From a virus: a DNA stretch of 47,743 nt. The position numbers and the translations under genes are program-made. The stretch is from IMG/VR virus record IMGVR_UViG_3300030390_002582, positions 1 through 47,743 of that record. One strand, given 5' to 3'. The notes beneath the pieces were generated by a model. That model searched no databases and was not told the origin of the DNA. It saw only the letters and a list, made by a program, of their open reading frames with translations. Below are positions 37,039-45,123 of the stretch, piece by piece; within the stretch, counting starts at the first letter, position 1, and the number at the start of each line of letters is the position of its first letter.

Positions 37039-37196
37039 CAACTCAAGCCCTCCCCCTCGACCCCTACGAACACGACGACACCCCCACAGGCCACAGCTAT
37101 GCGGCTGCGTGGATTGCGCTGTCTGGTTTCGCCGTCCTGTCCGCACTGCTCGCCACCGCGGGCTTTCAGTGGGCGGCTATGAATCACTTTTTCTAA
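37035..37196 (+). CDS. Small single-span membrane protein
   Basis: A 53-residue ORF starts MTTQALPLDPYEHDDTPTGH and has one membrane segment (AAAWIALSGFAVLSALLATA). It overlaps the previous gene by 4 bp and lies 27 bp before recT. Function is unknown. Confidence 0.55.
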   Translation: MTTQALPLDPYEHDDTPTGHSYAAAWIALSGFAVLSALLATAGFQWAAMNHFF

Positions 37197-37223
37197 ATCC
37201 GATCACTTACCGAGGTAGATCCG

Positions 37224-38153
37224 ATGAGCAACGCCGTAGCAATCGCGCAGGACATCTACGGGGCGCGTGATTCATTCGCCTCAGTCCTCACCGACAAGAC
37301 ACTGAGCTTTGAGCGTGAAGCCGAGTTCGCAATCCAGACCATCCAGGGCAATGACTTCGCCACGAAGATCGCGCTGAACAATCGCCAGTCTGTCGTCAAT
37401 GCCGTGACTAACATCGCGGCCATTGGCATCAGCCTAAACCCGGCCAAGCGCCAGGCGTATCTGGTGCCACGAGACGGCAAGATCTGCCTCGACATCAGCT
37501 ACATGGGCTTGATGGACCTGGCGATGGCTACCGGGTCGATTCGCTGGGCTCAGGCCGAACTGGTTTACGCCAATGACTCCTTCGCGCTGAACGGCTTCGA
37601 TAAGCCACCGGCTCACCAGTACAACCCCTTCTCGAAGGACCGAGGTCAGATCGTCGGCGTTTACGTTGTCGTCAAGACAGCTGACGGCGACTACCTCACA
37701 ACCTGCATGAGCCGTGACGATATCGACTCGATCATGAATCGATCGCGGTCGGTGAAGTCGGGGCGATCCTCACCCTGGAAAACGGACTACGGCGAGATGG
37801 CGAAGAAGACCGTCGTCAAACGCGCCTACAAGTATTGGCCAAAGACTGATCGGCTCGACAAAGCCATCCACCACCTGAACACCGATTCGGGCGAAGGGCT
37901 GGCATCAATGAACGAGCAGCCACGCGGCGGCGAACTGGCCGAAAAGTGGATTGCCCAGGTCGTCAACGCCGAATCTCTGGAAGCACTGCAAAGCGTCTGG
38001 CTGGCCGGCAAGGCAGAGATGCAGGCAGCTAAAGACGTGTCGTCGTTCTCGTCATTCAAGACCGCAGTCGAGGCACGCAAGGCCGCGCTGAGCACACAAC
38101 CAGAGCCGATCGAAGGAGAGGCACAGGAGGCTGACCATGCAGCAGCAAACTGA
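37224..38153 (+). CDS. recT: RecT-family single-strand annealing protein
   Basis: The 309-residue protein has RecT-family features: SFEREAEFAIQTIQGNDFAT, NAVTNIAAIGISLNPAKRQA, then YLVPRDGKICLDISYMGLMD and the core WKTDYGEMAKKTVVKRAYKY. It anneals complementary single strands and works with a 5'-3' exonuclease, here the YqaJ-type enzyme encoded just downstream. The tail is acidic (PEPIEGEAQEADHAAAN). An HNH gene overlaps the end of recT by 17 bp and separates it from its exonuclease partner. Confidence 0.93.
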   Translation: MSNAVAIAQDIYGARDSFASVLTDKTLSFEREAEFAIQTIQGNDFATKIALNNRQSVVNAVTNIAAIGISLNPAKRQAYLVPRDGKICLDISYMGLMDLAMATGSIRWAQAELVYANDSFALNGFDKPPAHQYNPFSKDRGQIVGVYVVVKTADGDYLTTCMSRDDIDSIMNRSRSVKSGRSSPWKTDYGEMAKKTVVKRAYKYWPKTDRLDKAIHHLNTDSGEGLASMNEQPRGGELAEKWIAQVVNAESLEALQSVWLAGKAEMQAAKDVSSFSSFKTAVEARKAALSTQPEPIEGEAQEADHAAAN

Positions 38154-38760
38154 GTCGCGGCTTATTTTCATCGAGCTGACAGGGGAAAAGACGAAGGACG
38201 GCCATCTGCTGGCGAAATACCACTGCTCATGCGGCAATGAAACCGTTACGTCACAAAGCAGGGTGAAGAGCGGCTACACGCGGTCATGCGGGTGCCTGAT
38301 CGCTGAAAACAAGCCCAACTTATCGCACGGCTATAAGTACTCAGGGACATACAGAAGCTGGCAATCAGCAAAAGACCGAGCGACGAACCCGAGAAGTAAG
38401 GATTTCAACAGGTACGGCGCGGCGGGAATTGGCTTCGCTGAGCGGTGGCTAAAGTTCGAGAACTTCCTTGAAGACATGGGAGAGCGGCCGGAAGGACGAA
38501 GCCTAGACAGGATCGACGGAACGAAGGGCTATGAGCCAGGAAACTGCAGATGGGCAACATTGATCCAGCAGGCGCGCAACACCAAAGCTGGCTATATCTG
38601 GCACGTAAAAGGGATGGTTTTTGAAACCGTTTACGAAGCCGCTGCTCATTTCAATGTATCTGTTCAGAGCGTGTGCAGGTGGGTTCGCGGAAGCTTTGAT
38701 AAGCGACGCGGAACTCACACGCCGCCGCGGGAGGATTGCTATGCGATCAGAAGATATTAA
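38137..38760 (+). CDS. HNH-type homing endonuclease between recT and exonuclease
   Basis: The 207-residue protein has a zinc-type N-terminal part (YHCSCGNETVTSQSRVKSGY, then TRSCGCLIAENK). The nuclease-like core GTYRSWQSAKDRATNPRSKD, LDRIDGTKGYEPGNCRWAT follows, a pattern frequent in phage free-standing homing nucleases. A C-terminal NUMOD-like helix-turn-helix ends it (VYEAAAHFNVSVQSVCRWVR). It uses many AGA/AGG Arg codons, unlike its neighbours. It overlaps recT by 17 bp and the exonuclease by 20 bp, so it has been inserted with minimal damage. It looks like a recent selfish insertion. Confidence 0.82.
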   Translation: MQQQTESRLIFIELTGEKTKDGHLLAKYHCSCGNETVTSQSRVKSGYTRSCGCLIAENKPNLSHGYKYSGTYRSWQSAKDRATNPRSKDFNRYGAAGIGFAERWLKFENFLEDMGERPEGRSLDRIDGTKGYEPGNCRWATLIQQARNTKAGYIWHVKGMVFETVYEAAAHFNVSVQSVCRWVRGSFDKRRGTHTPPREDCYAIRRY

Positions 38761-39391
38761 ACAAGGGACAGAGGCGTGGATGAATTTGCGCCTAGGTCGC
38801 GTTACGGCGAGCAGGGTCAAGGATGTGATGGCAAAGGGGCGCGGAGGCGCCCCTTCTGCTACCCGCCAGAACTACATGATGCAGCTCCTATGCGAGCGCC
38901 TGACGGGCAAGCGCGAGGAAGGCTATACCAACGCAGCCATGCAGCGCGGCAACGAGCTGGAGCCGGTTGCGCGGATGGCTTACGAGCTGTTTGCGGATGC
39001 TGAGGTTACCGAGACGGGCTTGATTCTGCATCCGACCATTGAGGGCTTCGGCGCCAGTCCAGACGGATTGATTCTGCTTCCGGCTGGCAAGGGTGGCCTC
39101 GAAATCAAATGCCCGAATACAGCGACCCACGTCGCCACCATCCAGTCAGGCAAGCATGACCCGCAGTACGAATGGCAGATGTTCGCGCAGATGGCTTGCG
39201 CCGAACTGGAGTGGGTCGACTTTGTGACCTTTGATGATCGCCTTCCCGATGAACTGCAGTACGCGTGCTTCCGCTTCGAGCGCGACGAGGCCCGCATACG
39301 GCAGATGGAAACAGAAATCAAGCTCTTCCTCGAGGAGCTGGCAGAACTTGAACACGAAATGCGAGAGCGCATGAGGAGTAAGGCGGCATGA
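38741..39391 (+). CDS. YqaJ-type (lambda Exo-like) exonuclease
   Basis: ATG 38741 follows GGGAGG, giving 216 residues. YqaJ/lambda-exonuclease motifs are present: QGTEAWMNLRLGRVTASRVK, QRGNELEPVARMAYEL, GASPDGLIL and LEIKCP, which supply the Glu, Asp, and Glu-x-Lys of the active site, followed by DPQYEWQMFAQMACAELEWV. The enzyme resects 5' ends of double-stranded DNA for RecT. The frame upstream of 38741 lies in the HNH gene and is not used. Confidence 0.93.
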   Translation: MRSEDIKQGTEAWMNLRLGRVTASRVKDVMAKGRGGAPSATRQNYMMQLLCERLTGKREEGYTNAAMQRGNELEPVARMAYELFADAEVTETGLILHPTIEGFGASPDGLILLPAGKGGLEIKCPNTATHVATIQSGKHDPQYEWQMFAQMACAELEWVDFVTFDDRLPDELQYACFRFERDEARIRQMETEIKLFLEELAELEHEMRERMRSKAA

Positions 39392-39675
39392 GTAAGCGAT
39401 ACGACGTAGTAGCGACCATTGGCCAGTATGAAAAAGACGGCCAGACCAAGTACGTGACCCGCAATGTGGGCGCGGTGATCCAGACGCAGAAGGGATTCCG
39501 ACTGAAGCTGGACGCCTCGTTCAACCCAGCAGGTTGCCAGCGCTCGGATGATGGCGGTGTGTGGCTGGCTCTGTTTGAGCCTCGCGACGATCAGCAGACG
39601 ACGCAGCAGCAAGCTCCGCGGCAGGCGCAACGCCAGCCTGAGCCTGACCCTTTTGACGACTCCGTGCCTTTCTAA
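39388..39675 (+). CDS. SSB-like protein with acidic tip
   Basis: The 95-residue protein has a small beta domain (RYDVVATIGQYEKDGQTKYV, RNVGAVIQTQKGFRLKLDAS), a Gln/Arg/Pro linker and the end DPFDDSVPF. The last residues match the acidic tip of bacterial SSB (DDDIPF-like), which recruits repair proteins. With RecT and exonuclease just upstream, it probably binds single-stranded DNA or mimics the SSB tail. It overlaps the exonuclease by 4 bp. Confidence 0.68.
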   Translation: MSKRYDVVATIGQYEKDGQTKYVTRNVGAVIQTQKGFRLKLDASFNPAGCQRSDDGGVWLALFEPRDDQQTTQQQAPRQAQRQPEPDPFDDSVPF

Positions 39676-39687
39676 GGAGGTATACAC

Positions 39688-40242
39688 ATGGGCGTACAAC
39701 AGGCCTGCATCGATGCATATAGGAAGCATCGCAATCTCAAGCTCGCAGCTGTCGACGTAGGGATACCGTGGCAGACCGTGTACGTCCATTTGCGATCAGC
39801 TGGCGAGCCTGTCATGGGCGACAAGCTGAAGTATGGATCGGATAAAGATCGTCTTGCGGCGCGTGGTGAGCAGCTTTTTTTGAGCCTTGTGCCTGAGGCT
39901 CAAAGCCACAACGAAACGATGTTCCAGAGCAAGATCGACTTCAATGTCCACGGCTATGGCGTCGACGTGAAAACGTCGACGCTAAAGTTCGGGCATAAGG
40001 CGTGCAAGTTGAGGCGCTGGGCATTCAGCATGAAGAAGCAGGAGATGTACGCCGACTTCTTTGTATGCTTTGGCCTGAATGAGCAAGGCGACAGCTTGGT
40101 CAAGGCGCTGCTGATCCCGGGAGAGGTCGTGAGGAAATACGCGACAGTTTCACTCTCGGAGCGCGGAGGCAAATGGGATGACTACTCCATCGAGCCAGCC
40201 GACCTGAACGCCTTTTTTGCTGCACTCCCCTCGAAACAGTAA
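39688..40242 (+). CDS. HTH protein with nuclease-like core
   Basis: ATG 39688 follows a perfect AAGGAGG. The 184-residue protein begins with a helix-turn-helix-like segment (CIDAYRKHRNLKLAAVDVGI, then PWQTVYVHLRSAGEPV). It continues with RGEQLFLSLVPEAQSHNETM and QSKIDFNVHGYGVDVKTSTL. The Glu-rich helix followed by VDVKTS resembles a PD-(D/E)XK fold, in which Asp and Lys would be catalytic. It could be a site-specific nuclease or a regulator derived from one. Codon use is less GC-rich than around it. Confidence 0.55.
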   Translation: MGVQQACIDAYRKHRNLKLAAVDVGIPWQTVYVHLRSAGEPVMGDKLKYGSDKDRLAARGEQLFLSLVPEAQSHNETMFQSKIDFNVHGYGVDVKTSTLKFGHKACKLRRWAFSMKKQEMYADFFVCFGLNEQGDSLVKALLIPGEVVRKYATVSLSERGGKWDDYSIEPADLNAFFAALPSKQ

Positions 40243-40286
40243 CCACCAGGGCGCCCACTCGGCGCCCACCTCCCCGGACAAATACC

Positions 40287-40568
40287 ATGATCGACCATTC
40301 TGCAATCTCGCAGGGCGATGCTCTGCGCGCTGAAATCGCCGCCTGCACGAAGGCTTTCCTACGCAAAGGCGGAAAAATCCAGCTCCTCAGCAACCGCATC
40401 GGCGAGCCGCCGAAGGTCGGTATGTGGAACAACTCAATGAACCCCAAGGCAGAGGCCGCTAGCCGTCTCCGTGGGGCGCGCAAGTCAGCCACGACTAACC
40501 GCAACAGGCCGAAGGGCGCCACGCCGCAGGCCCGCAAGAACAACGTGCTGCGGGAGGTATGGGCATGA
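40287..40568 (+). CDS. Small basic protein, unknown
   Basis: The 93-residue protein has a helical start (SQGDALRAEIAACTKAFLRK), a GGKIQLL segment and a very basic C-terminus (RLRGARKSATTNRNRPKGAT). It may bind nucleic acid. It overlaps the next ORF by 4 bp. Confidence 0.55.
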   Translation: MIDHSAISQGDALRAEIAACTKAFLRKGGKIQLLSNRIGEPPKVGMWNNSMNPKAEAASRLRGARKSATTNRNRPKGATPQARKNNVLREVWA

Positions 40569-40720
40569 GATTCCCTGACGCACTCGACGCCATACGCCAC
40601 GCGGCTTACCGGGCATTTACATCCGGCCAACCTTGGGGCGTTTACTTCTCCGACTTGTACATAGCCGCGCCACTTGGACGGCTTGGCGAGACGGATCTGC
40701 TGGAGGTCTGCCACCCATGA
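40565..40720 (+). CDS. Small protein of 51 residues, unknown
   Basis: The ORF (MRFPDALDAIRHAAYRAFTS, ending DLLEVCHP) is bounded by 4-bp overlaps with both neighbours, strong evidence of translation. It is too short for the usual ORF size limit. No function can be assigned. Confidence 0.55.
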   Translation: MRFPDALDAIRHAAYRAFTSGQPWGVYFSDLYIAAPLGRLGETDLLEVCHP

Positions 40721-41172
40721 AAAGCACCCTGCCCCGCGCTCGCCTGGAGAAGGTGAGCCGCGCCATTCTCCGGCAGTTCCGGGTATCGGTCGTCAACATC
40801 GACCCGGAAGGCCGGCAAGGCCTAGTTGACTGGAAGACCTGCAAGAACATCGCGCCAAGCCACAAGATCGCCGAAGCGGTGTGCGACATCTCTCACCGCT
40901 GGGTCATCTACATCGGCGCGTTCTGCATCGATGACCAGGGCAACCGCTACATGAAGTCGACGGAGATAGCGCCGGACGGCATGTACAAGTCCGACAGCCT
41001 GGCCGAAGTGCTTGAGCACTGCTACCGGGAGCTGCTGGCCGGCTGCAATCCGAACCACAAGATCGGCTCTGGCTGGATCGCGGTACCGGGCGGCAAGGGG
41101 CTGGACGAGGACCAAGCCTATCGCGTGTTCGATGCGTGCGGCGCATGGCCTCAAAGGCGAGCCGCAGCGTGA
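40717..41172 (+). CDS. Accessory protein, unknown
   Basis: From ATG 40717 the 151-residue protein starts MKSTLPRARLEKVSRAILRQ and contains GLVDWKTCKNIAPSHKIAEA, HRWVIYIGAFCIDDQGNRYM and GSGWIAVPGGKGLDEDQAYR. It is mixed alpha/beta and has several Cys. I do not recognise it. Confidence 0.6.
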   Translation: MKSTLPRARLEKVSRAILRQFRVSVVNIDPEGRQGLVDWKTCKNIAPSHKIAEAVCDISHRWVIYIGAFCIDDQGNRYMKSTEIAPDGMYKSDSLAEVLEHCYRELLAGCNPNHKIGSGWIAVPGGKGLDEDQAYRVFDACGAWPQRRAAA

Positions 41173-41259
41173 CCCGACCCACATTCTGCCGTACCCCACC
41201 ACGCAAATTGATCGGCGACTGCGCCTGCATACGCTGCGTCCCGCCGAAGGAGCGCACCC

Positions 41260-41445
41260 ATGTTCACCGAATCCCCCGCAGTCCAGCGAATCAACAGCCG
41301 CACTTGGCTCCAGAAAACCACAGGCAAGCGATGCACAAAGGGACTGAGCAACGGAGCCACCACCTACATGCACCCACTCAGCGGCCCGCCGATCTGCGTG
41401 AAGGATGAAGACCTAAACAACCGTGAGATATGGAGCCAGGTATGA
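41260..41445 (+). CDS. Small protein of 61 residues, unknown
   Basis: ATG 41260 has GAAGGAG upstream. The protein (MFTESPAVQRINSRTWLQKT, later HPLSGPPICVKDEDLNNREI) overlaps the next gene by 4 bp. An alternative frame over 41169-41408 with Cys-rich content is possible but less supported. Confidence 0.55.
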   Translation: MFTESPAVQRINSRTWLQKTTGKRCTKGLSNGATTYMHPLSGPPICVKDEDLNNREIWSQV

Positions 41446-42227
41446 ACGAGACACTGAAGGCAGCAGGAAACCTAGGCGCTGAGCTGGGGGCTGCGATGGC
41501 GGAGAATGCGAGGCTGCGGGGGTTGCTGCGTGATGCGGCAATCACCTTGGATGGATGGAGGAATACCGATGAGCTGGATGAGCTGGCGGAGAAAATCACT
41601 GCCGCTCTATCCCGGCAGGCTGAGCCGGTACACGACCTGTACCGCACTAGCGATGAAGACGCACCTGAAAGTATCAAGGATCGGAACGGCGAAGTAGTAC
41701 TGGATCTGTGCCGGAAGTGTGGGCGCGGAGAGGTCGAACTGAAAGATGGCTGCAAGGCAGAGCCAGCCCCGGCGCAGGATGAGCGCGAAGCCTTCAATCG
41801 CGCCCTCCACAGCCAGAAAGTATTCAAGCTGAGTTCTGCCACGATAGATGCGGCAGAGTGGGCATGGTTCGCACGCCCCGCGCAGACCGAGCAGCAGACA
41901 ATTATGCAAGGTCTGCGAATCGTCTTCGACGGGCCGCCAGACCATGATGCAGGACGATTTGTCGAGGTCGAAAACGAAGCGGGCCAGTCGGTGGATGCCG
42001 GAATATGGCAGGAGCGCAGAGACGGCTTGTGGGAGCTGGTACTTTACAACACCCCCATCGCGCAGACCGAGCAGCCGGAGCAGAGTGGGCTGGTAGCCAA
42101 GCTGGAGCGCGTGAAACTGACCGATGAAGAAGCGTGGCATCACAGCGTAAGCGCGGCGATCTACTGGAACAACGCCGTAACTGCCTGCATCGCCGCCCTG
42201 TCCGTCCAAGGGAGCAGCAAGCCATGA
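41442..42227 (+). CDS. Ead/Ea22-like mosaic protein
   Basis: From ATG 41442 the 261-residue protein has a helical N-terminus (LGAELGAAMAENARLRGLLR), a zinc-like LCRKCGRGE element and a repeated AQTEQ linker (PAQTEQQ, IAQTEQP). A C-terminal helix ends it (EEAWHHSVSAAIYWNNAVTA). This mosaic of coiled coil, linkers and short domains is typical of Ead/Ea22-like phage proteins, whose roles are unclear. It is tiled with both neighbours. Confidence 0.6.
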   Translation: MNETLKAAGNLGAELGAAMAENARLRGLLRDAAITLDGWRNTDELDELAEKITAALSRQAEPVHDLYRTSDEDAPESIKDRNGEVVLDLCRKCGRGEVELKDGCKAEPAPAQDEREAFNRALHSQKVFKLSSATIDAAEWAWFARPAQTEQQTIMQGLRIVFDGPPDHDAGRFVEVENEAGQSVDAGIWQERRDGLWELVLYNTPIAQTEQPEQSGLVAKLERVKLTDEEAWHHSVSAAIYWNNAVTACIAALSVQGSSKP

Positions 42228-42637
42228 GTGAATCAATCCAATGCTGGCAGAGCGGCACACGCATGACGCTGGAGGAACTGGCCGCCAACGACGGCGACTG
42301 CCCGCGCTGTGATGTCGAGATAGCCTTGGATGACAATCTGGAAACGGCGCTGACCGAGAACGCCCAACTCCGCGCCGAGCTTGACGCGCTCAAGGTGCAG
42401 CGGGGTGATGCGGCCTGCATCGGCGAGGTACGTGATGTTGGCGTGGTTTGGTTCAAAGACAACCCGCACGCGCATGCACTCGGAACTCGCTTTTACACCA
42501 CTCCGCCCGCCACCGATGCGCTGGTGGAGGCGCTGGAGCGTATCGCCAACGAACCATCCGAGTACACAACCGACAAGCCCGGCATTGCCGCCAAGGCCCT
42601 AGCCACCTACCGCGCCAGCCAGCGCAAGGAGGGGTGA
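42224..42637 (+). CDS. Ead-like mosaic protein
   Basis: From ATG 42224, overlapping the previous stop, the 137-residue protein has CPRCDVEIALDD, a coiled coil (NLETALTENAQLRAELDALK) and the block HALGTRFYTTPPATDALVEA seen in many phage early proteins. It looks like a recombined version of the same module set as its upstream neighbour. Function is unknown. Confidence 0.6.
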   Translation: MSESIQCWQSGTRMTLEELAANDGDCPRCDVEIALDDNLETALTENAQLRAELDALKVQRGDAACIGEVRDVGVVWFKDNPHAHALGTRFYTTPPATDALVEALERIANEPSEYTTDKPGIAAKALATYRASQRKEG

Positions 42638-42823
42638 ATGGGCGAGTCACTACGCCGCGTGGTCGTTATCGGCGCCTCGCTTGGACTGACTTCTAAGATC
42701 GCCGCCATGTTTCCTGATGCGAAGCCCGCCAGGATGAAGACGCAAGCCGACCTTGACCGCATAGCTGCGGCAGAGGCAAAGCGCGCTCGCAGAGCTGAGA
42801 AGCACACCCGCCCCACCCCCTAA
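42638..42823 (+). CDS. Small basic protein, unknown
   Basis: ATG 42638 follows the previous stop directly. The 61-residue protein (MGESLRRVVVIGASLGLTSK, then LDRIAAAEAKRARRAEKHTR) has a hydrophobic strand and a very basic helix. Function is unknown. Confidence 0.5.
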   Translation: MGESLRRVVVIGASLGLTSKIAAMFPDAKPARMKTQADLDRIAAAEAKRARRAEKHTRPTP

Positions 42824-42875
42824 CCCCACCCCATAACACAGCCTGCCGGCGTGAGTCGGCGGGGAGGATTTGCAC

Positions 42876-43169
42876 GTGAGCCAATTACAACTTATGGCCG
42901 CTGAGGCCGCGCTGAAAAAGATGCTCAGCGATAAACACTTCAGCATTTGCACAATGGACAAAATCGTCGACATGCTCGGAATCAAGCCTGACAAGGAAGC
43001 CTACGACATCCTCAGCACGCTCCACTGCATCGACTACAGCGCGATGCGCCGCGAGCTGCTGGAAGCCCTCCCAGATCTGATTCACCGCGTGTTGCGGTCG
43101 CCGTCGTTCGACGCAAGTCGCATCAACATCGTTGAGAGCGGAAGCGTCCTCAAGTTAGTCAGGCATTAG
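42876..43169 (+). CDS. Small helical protein, unknown
   Basis: GTG 42876 lies 8 bases after GGGGAGG and is preferred to TTG 42870. The 97-residue protein starts MSQLQLMAAEAALKKMLSDK and contains ICTMDKIVDMLGIKPDKEAY and MRRELLEALPDLIHRVL. It is acidic and all helical. No family is recognised. Confidence 0.6.
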   Translation: MSQLQLMAAEAALKKMLSDKHFSICTMDKIVDMLGIKPDKEAYDILSTLHCIDYSAMRRELLEALPDLIHRVLRSPSFDASRINIVESGSVLKLVRH

Positions 43170-43178
43170 GAGACACAC

Positions 43179-43934
43179 ATGCAGCACACAGACAAGGCGA
43201 GAGCGGAGTTCGATAACGCGCCTGAACTAATCAAGCGGTTCGCCAAGAACACGGCGGGCCGGGACTTTGCCGTGGGTGACATTCACGGATGCTTCACGAA
43301 GCTGCAGCAGGCGCTAGACGGGATCGGCTTTGATCCGGCAGTCGATCGGCTGTTCTCGGTCGGTGATCTGGTAGACCGCGGACCAGAATGCCAGATGGCG
43401 CTGGAGTGGCTGGCCAAGCCCTGGTTCCACCCGGTACGCGGCAACCACGACGACTACGTGTGCCGGTACGACACCTGCGAGCTTGGCAACTGGCTCATCA
43501 ACGGCGGCTCGTGGTTCATGGGATTGAACAGTGATGAGCAGGCGGAATACGCCGTTCAGTTCCGTGAATTGCCGATAGCCATTGAGCTGGAGACTGATGC
43601 CGGGTTGATCGGGGTCGTGCACGCCGATTGCCCTTTCCCAACATGGGCGCAAATGGTTGCCGAACTGACCGACCCGGAATCGCCAAAGCGGCTGAAGCTG
43701 GTCAAGAACAGCTGCATGTGGTCACGCACCCGCATAGAGATGGTGGATATGAGCGGCGTTGATGACCTGCTAGCGCTTGTGGTCGGGCACACCCCGCTCC
43801 GCTCGCCTGCTGTGCTGGGCAACGTCCTACACATCGACACCGTCGGCTGGCGAGATCAAGGATATTTCACGCTACTGGACCTGAATGCCATACCTGCATT
43901 CATCGAATCAGCCGGCCTGACCGTGAAGGAGTGA
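43179..43934 (+). CDS. Lambda-type serine/threonine protein phosphatase
   Basis: The 251-residue protein has all PPP-family motifs: VGDIHGC (about 32-38), VGDLVDRGP, VRGNHDDYV, GVVHADCP and VVGHTPL. These give the two-metal site of lambda protein phosphatase. The enzyme could remove phosphates from host or phage proteins, or act on diadenosine tetraphosphate as ApaH relatives do. It is encoded just before the excisionase/integrase pair. Start ATG 43179 follows AGGAG. Confidence 0.9.
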   Translation: MQHTDKARAEFDNAPELIKRFAKNTAGRDFAVGDIHGCFTKLQQALDGIGFDPAVDRLFSVGDLVDRGPECQMALEWLAKPWFHPVRGNHDDYVCRYDTCELGNWLINGGSWFMGLNSDEQAEYAVQFRELPIAIELETDAGLIGVVHADCPFPTWAQMVAELTDPESPKRLKLVKNSCMWSRTRIEMVDMSGVDDLLALVVGHTPLRSPAVLGNVLHIDTVGWRDQGYFTLLDLNAIPAFIESAGLTVKE

Positions 43935-43937
43935 GAG

Positions 43938-44138
43938 ATGTTCATGACACCGCAGGAAGTAGCCGACCTGACCGGATATCAGAAGCCCAGCAAGCAAATA
44001 GCCTGGCTCACGGCTGAGAAGTTCGGGTTTGTAGTTGGCGGTGACGGGCACCCCAAGGTACTGCGCGACGTAGTATTGTCACGCCTTGGAGCCGTCAAAT
44101 CATCGAGGAAGGAGCCGCAGCTTAGGCTGACAGGCTGA
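43938..44138 (+). CDS. Excisionase-like DUF4224 protein
   Basis: The 66-residue protein (MFMTPQEVADLTGYQKPSKQ, then IAWLTAEKFGFVVGGDGHPK) matches DUF4224, small winged-helix proteins usually encoded next to a tyrosine integrase. It probably bends attachment-site DNA and directs excision. It starts 3 bp after the phosphatase stop and precedes int by 10 bp. Met3 is an alternative start. Confidence 0.78.
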   Translation: MFMTPQEVADLTGYQKPSKQIAWLTAEKFGFVVGGDGHPKVLRDVVLSRLGAVKSSRKEPQLRLTG

Positions 44139-44148
44139 GGACACGAGC

Positions 44149-45123
44149 ATGCGCCCGAGGAAGAAGGACCGGCATCTGCCGGCATGCATGTACCAGAAGC
44201 ACGGAGCGTACTACCTGGTTCGCAAAGGGAAGTGGGAGCGGCTAGACACGGACTATCAGGCCGCTCTACTGGCTTACGCCAAGAAGACATCTGTAGCGGG
44301 CATAGGCGGGATGCCAGACCTGATCGACCGAGCTTTGGTGCATCACCGCAAGAAGGTCAGCGAGAACACTGCCAAGCAGTACGAAGCGGCCGCTGAGCGA
44401 TTGAAGACCATCTTTGCCGAGTTCGAGCCTCAGCAGGTTCTGCCCAAGCACGTCGCAGCGATCAAGATGCAGTTGGCCGACACACCAAACATGTGCAACC
44501 GAATCCTTTCGTTTCTCCGGATCGTCTTTGGCTACGCCCTAGAGTGGCAGGAGGTCGACAGCAACCCTTGCATCGGAATAAGGCGCCACGAAGAGGCACG
44601 GCGCGACCGGTACATTACCGACGGCGAGTTCGCCTCCCTACTCGCGGCCAGCAGCCCCTACATCCGCTGCATTCTGGAGATGTGCTACCTGACAGGCCAG
44701 CGCATCGGCGATGTACTGGCTATTCGCCTATCTGACATCAGCGATGAAGGAGTGGCTTTCACGCAAGAGAAGACCGGGGCGAAGCTGATCGTTGGTATGA
44801 CGCCAGACATGAAGGATGTCATCGACCGGGCTAAAGCCTTGCCACGCAAGGTCCGAGGGATGACGCTGTTCTGTTCCCGCACTGGCAAACCAGTCAGCTA
44901 TGCCACGGTAAAGATGGCTTTCAGAGAGTTACGCAAGAAAACAGGTGTCGCCGGCGTAACCATTCACGATATCCGAGCCAAGTCGCTGACCGATGCCGAC
45001 AGGGAAGGGAAAAACGCGCAGACTCTTGGCGGCCATACCGACGCCAGGATGACCGCTCGCTATCTCAGAGGCAGGTTGCCGAAGCTGGCTCAGGCCCCGA
45101 CAATGCCAACCAAAGCAAGCTGA
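44149..45123 (+). CDS. int: Tyrosine recombinase (phage integrase)
   Basis: The 324-residue protein has an N-terminal arm-binding part (CMYQKHGAYYLVRKGKWERL), a core-binding domain (about 65-145) and a catalytic domain. All active residues are present: R185 (TGQRIGDV), K208, H273 and R276 (HDIRAKS), H296 (GGHTD) and Y305 (TARYLRG). It should integrate and excise the prophage at an attachment site near its own 3' end. The gene ends 19 bp before the mutS ATG and points into it, so its transcript may continue into mutS. Confidence 0.96.
   Translation: MRPRKKDRHLPACMYQKHGAYYLVRKGKWERLDTDYQAALLAYAKKTSVAGIGGMPDLIDRALVHHRKKVSENTAKQYEAAAERLKTIFAEFEPQQVLPKHVAAIKMQLADTPNMCNRILSFLRIVFGYALEWQEVDSNPCIGIRRHEEARRDRYITDGEFASLLAASSPYIRCILEMCYLTGQRIGDVLAIRLSDISDEGVAFTQEKTGAKLIVGMTPDMKDVIDRAKALPRKVRGMTLFCSRTGKPVSYATVKMAFRELRKKTGVAGVTIHDIRAKSLTDADREGKNAQTLGGHTDARMTARYLRGRLPKLAQAPTMPTKAS

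Noticed and set aside
41136-41408. A Cys-containing frame, with a possible GTG start at 41169, overlapping two genes
   Set aside because: GTG 41169 overlaps the preceding stop, but the frame runs across the better-supported 61-residue gene, which has its own ribosome site. Only one of the two is likely real.
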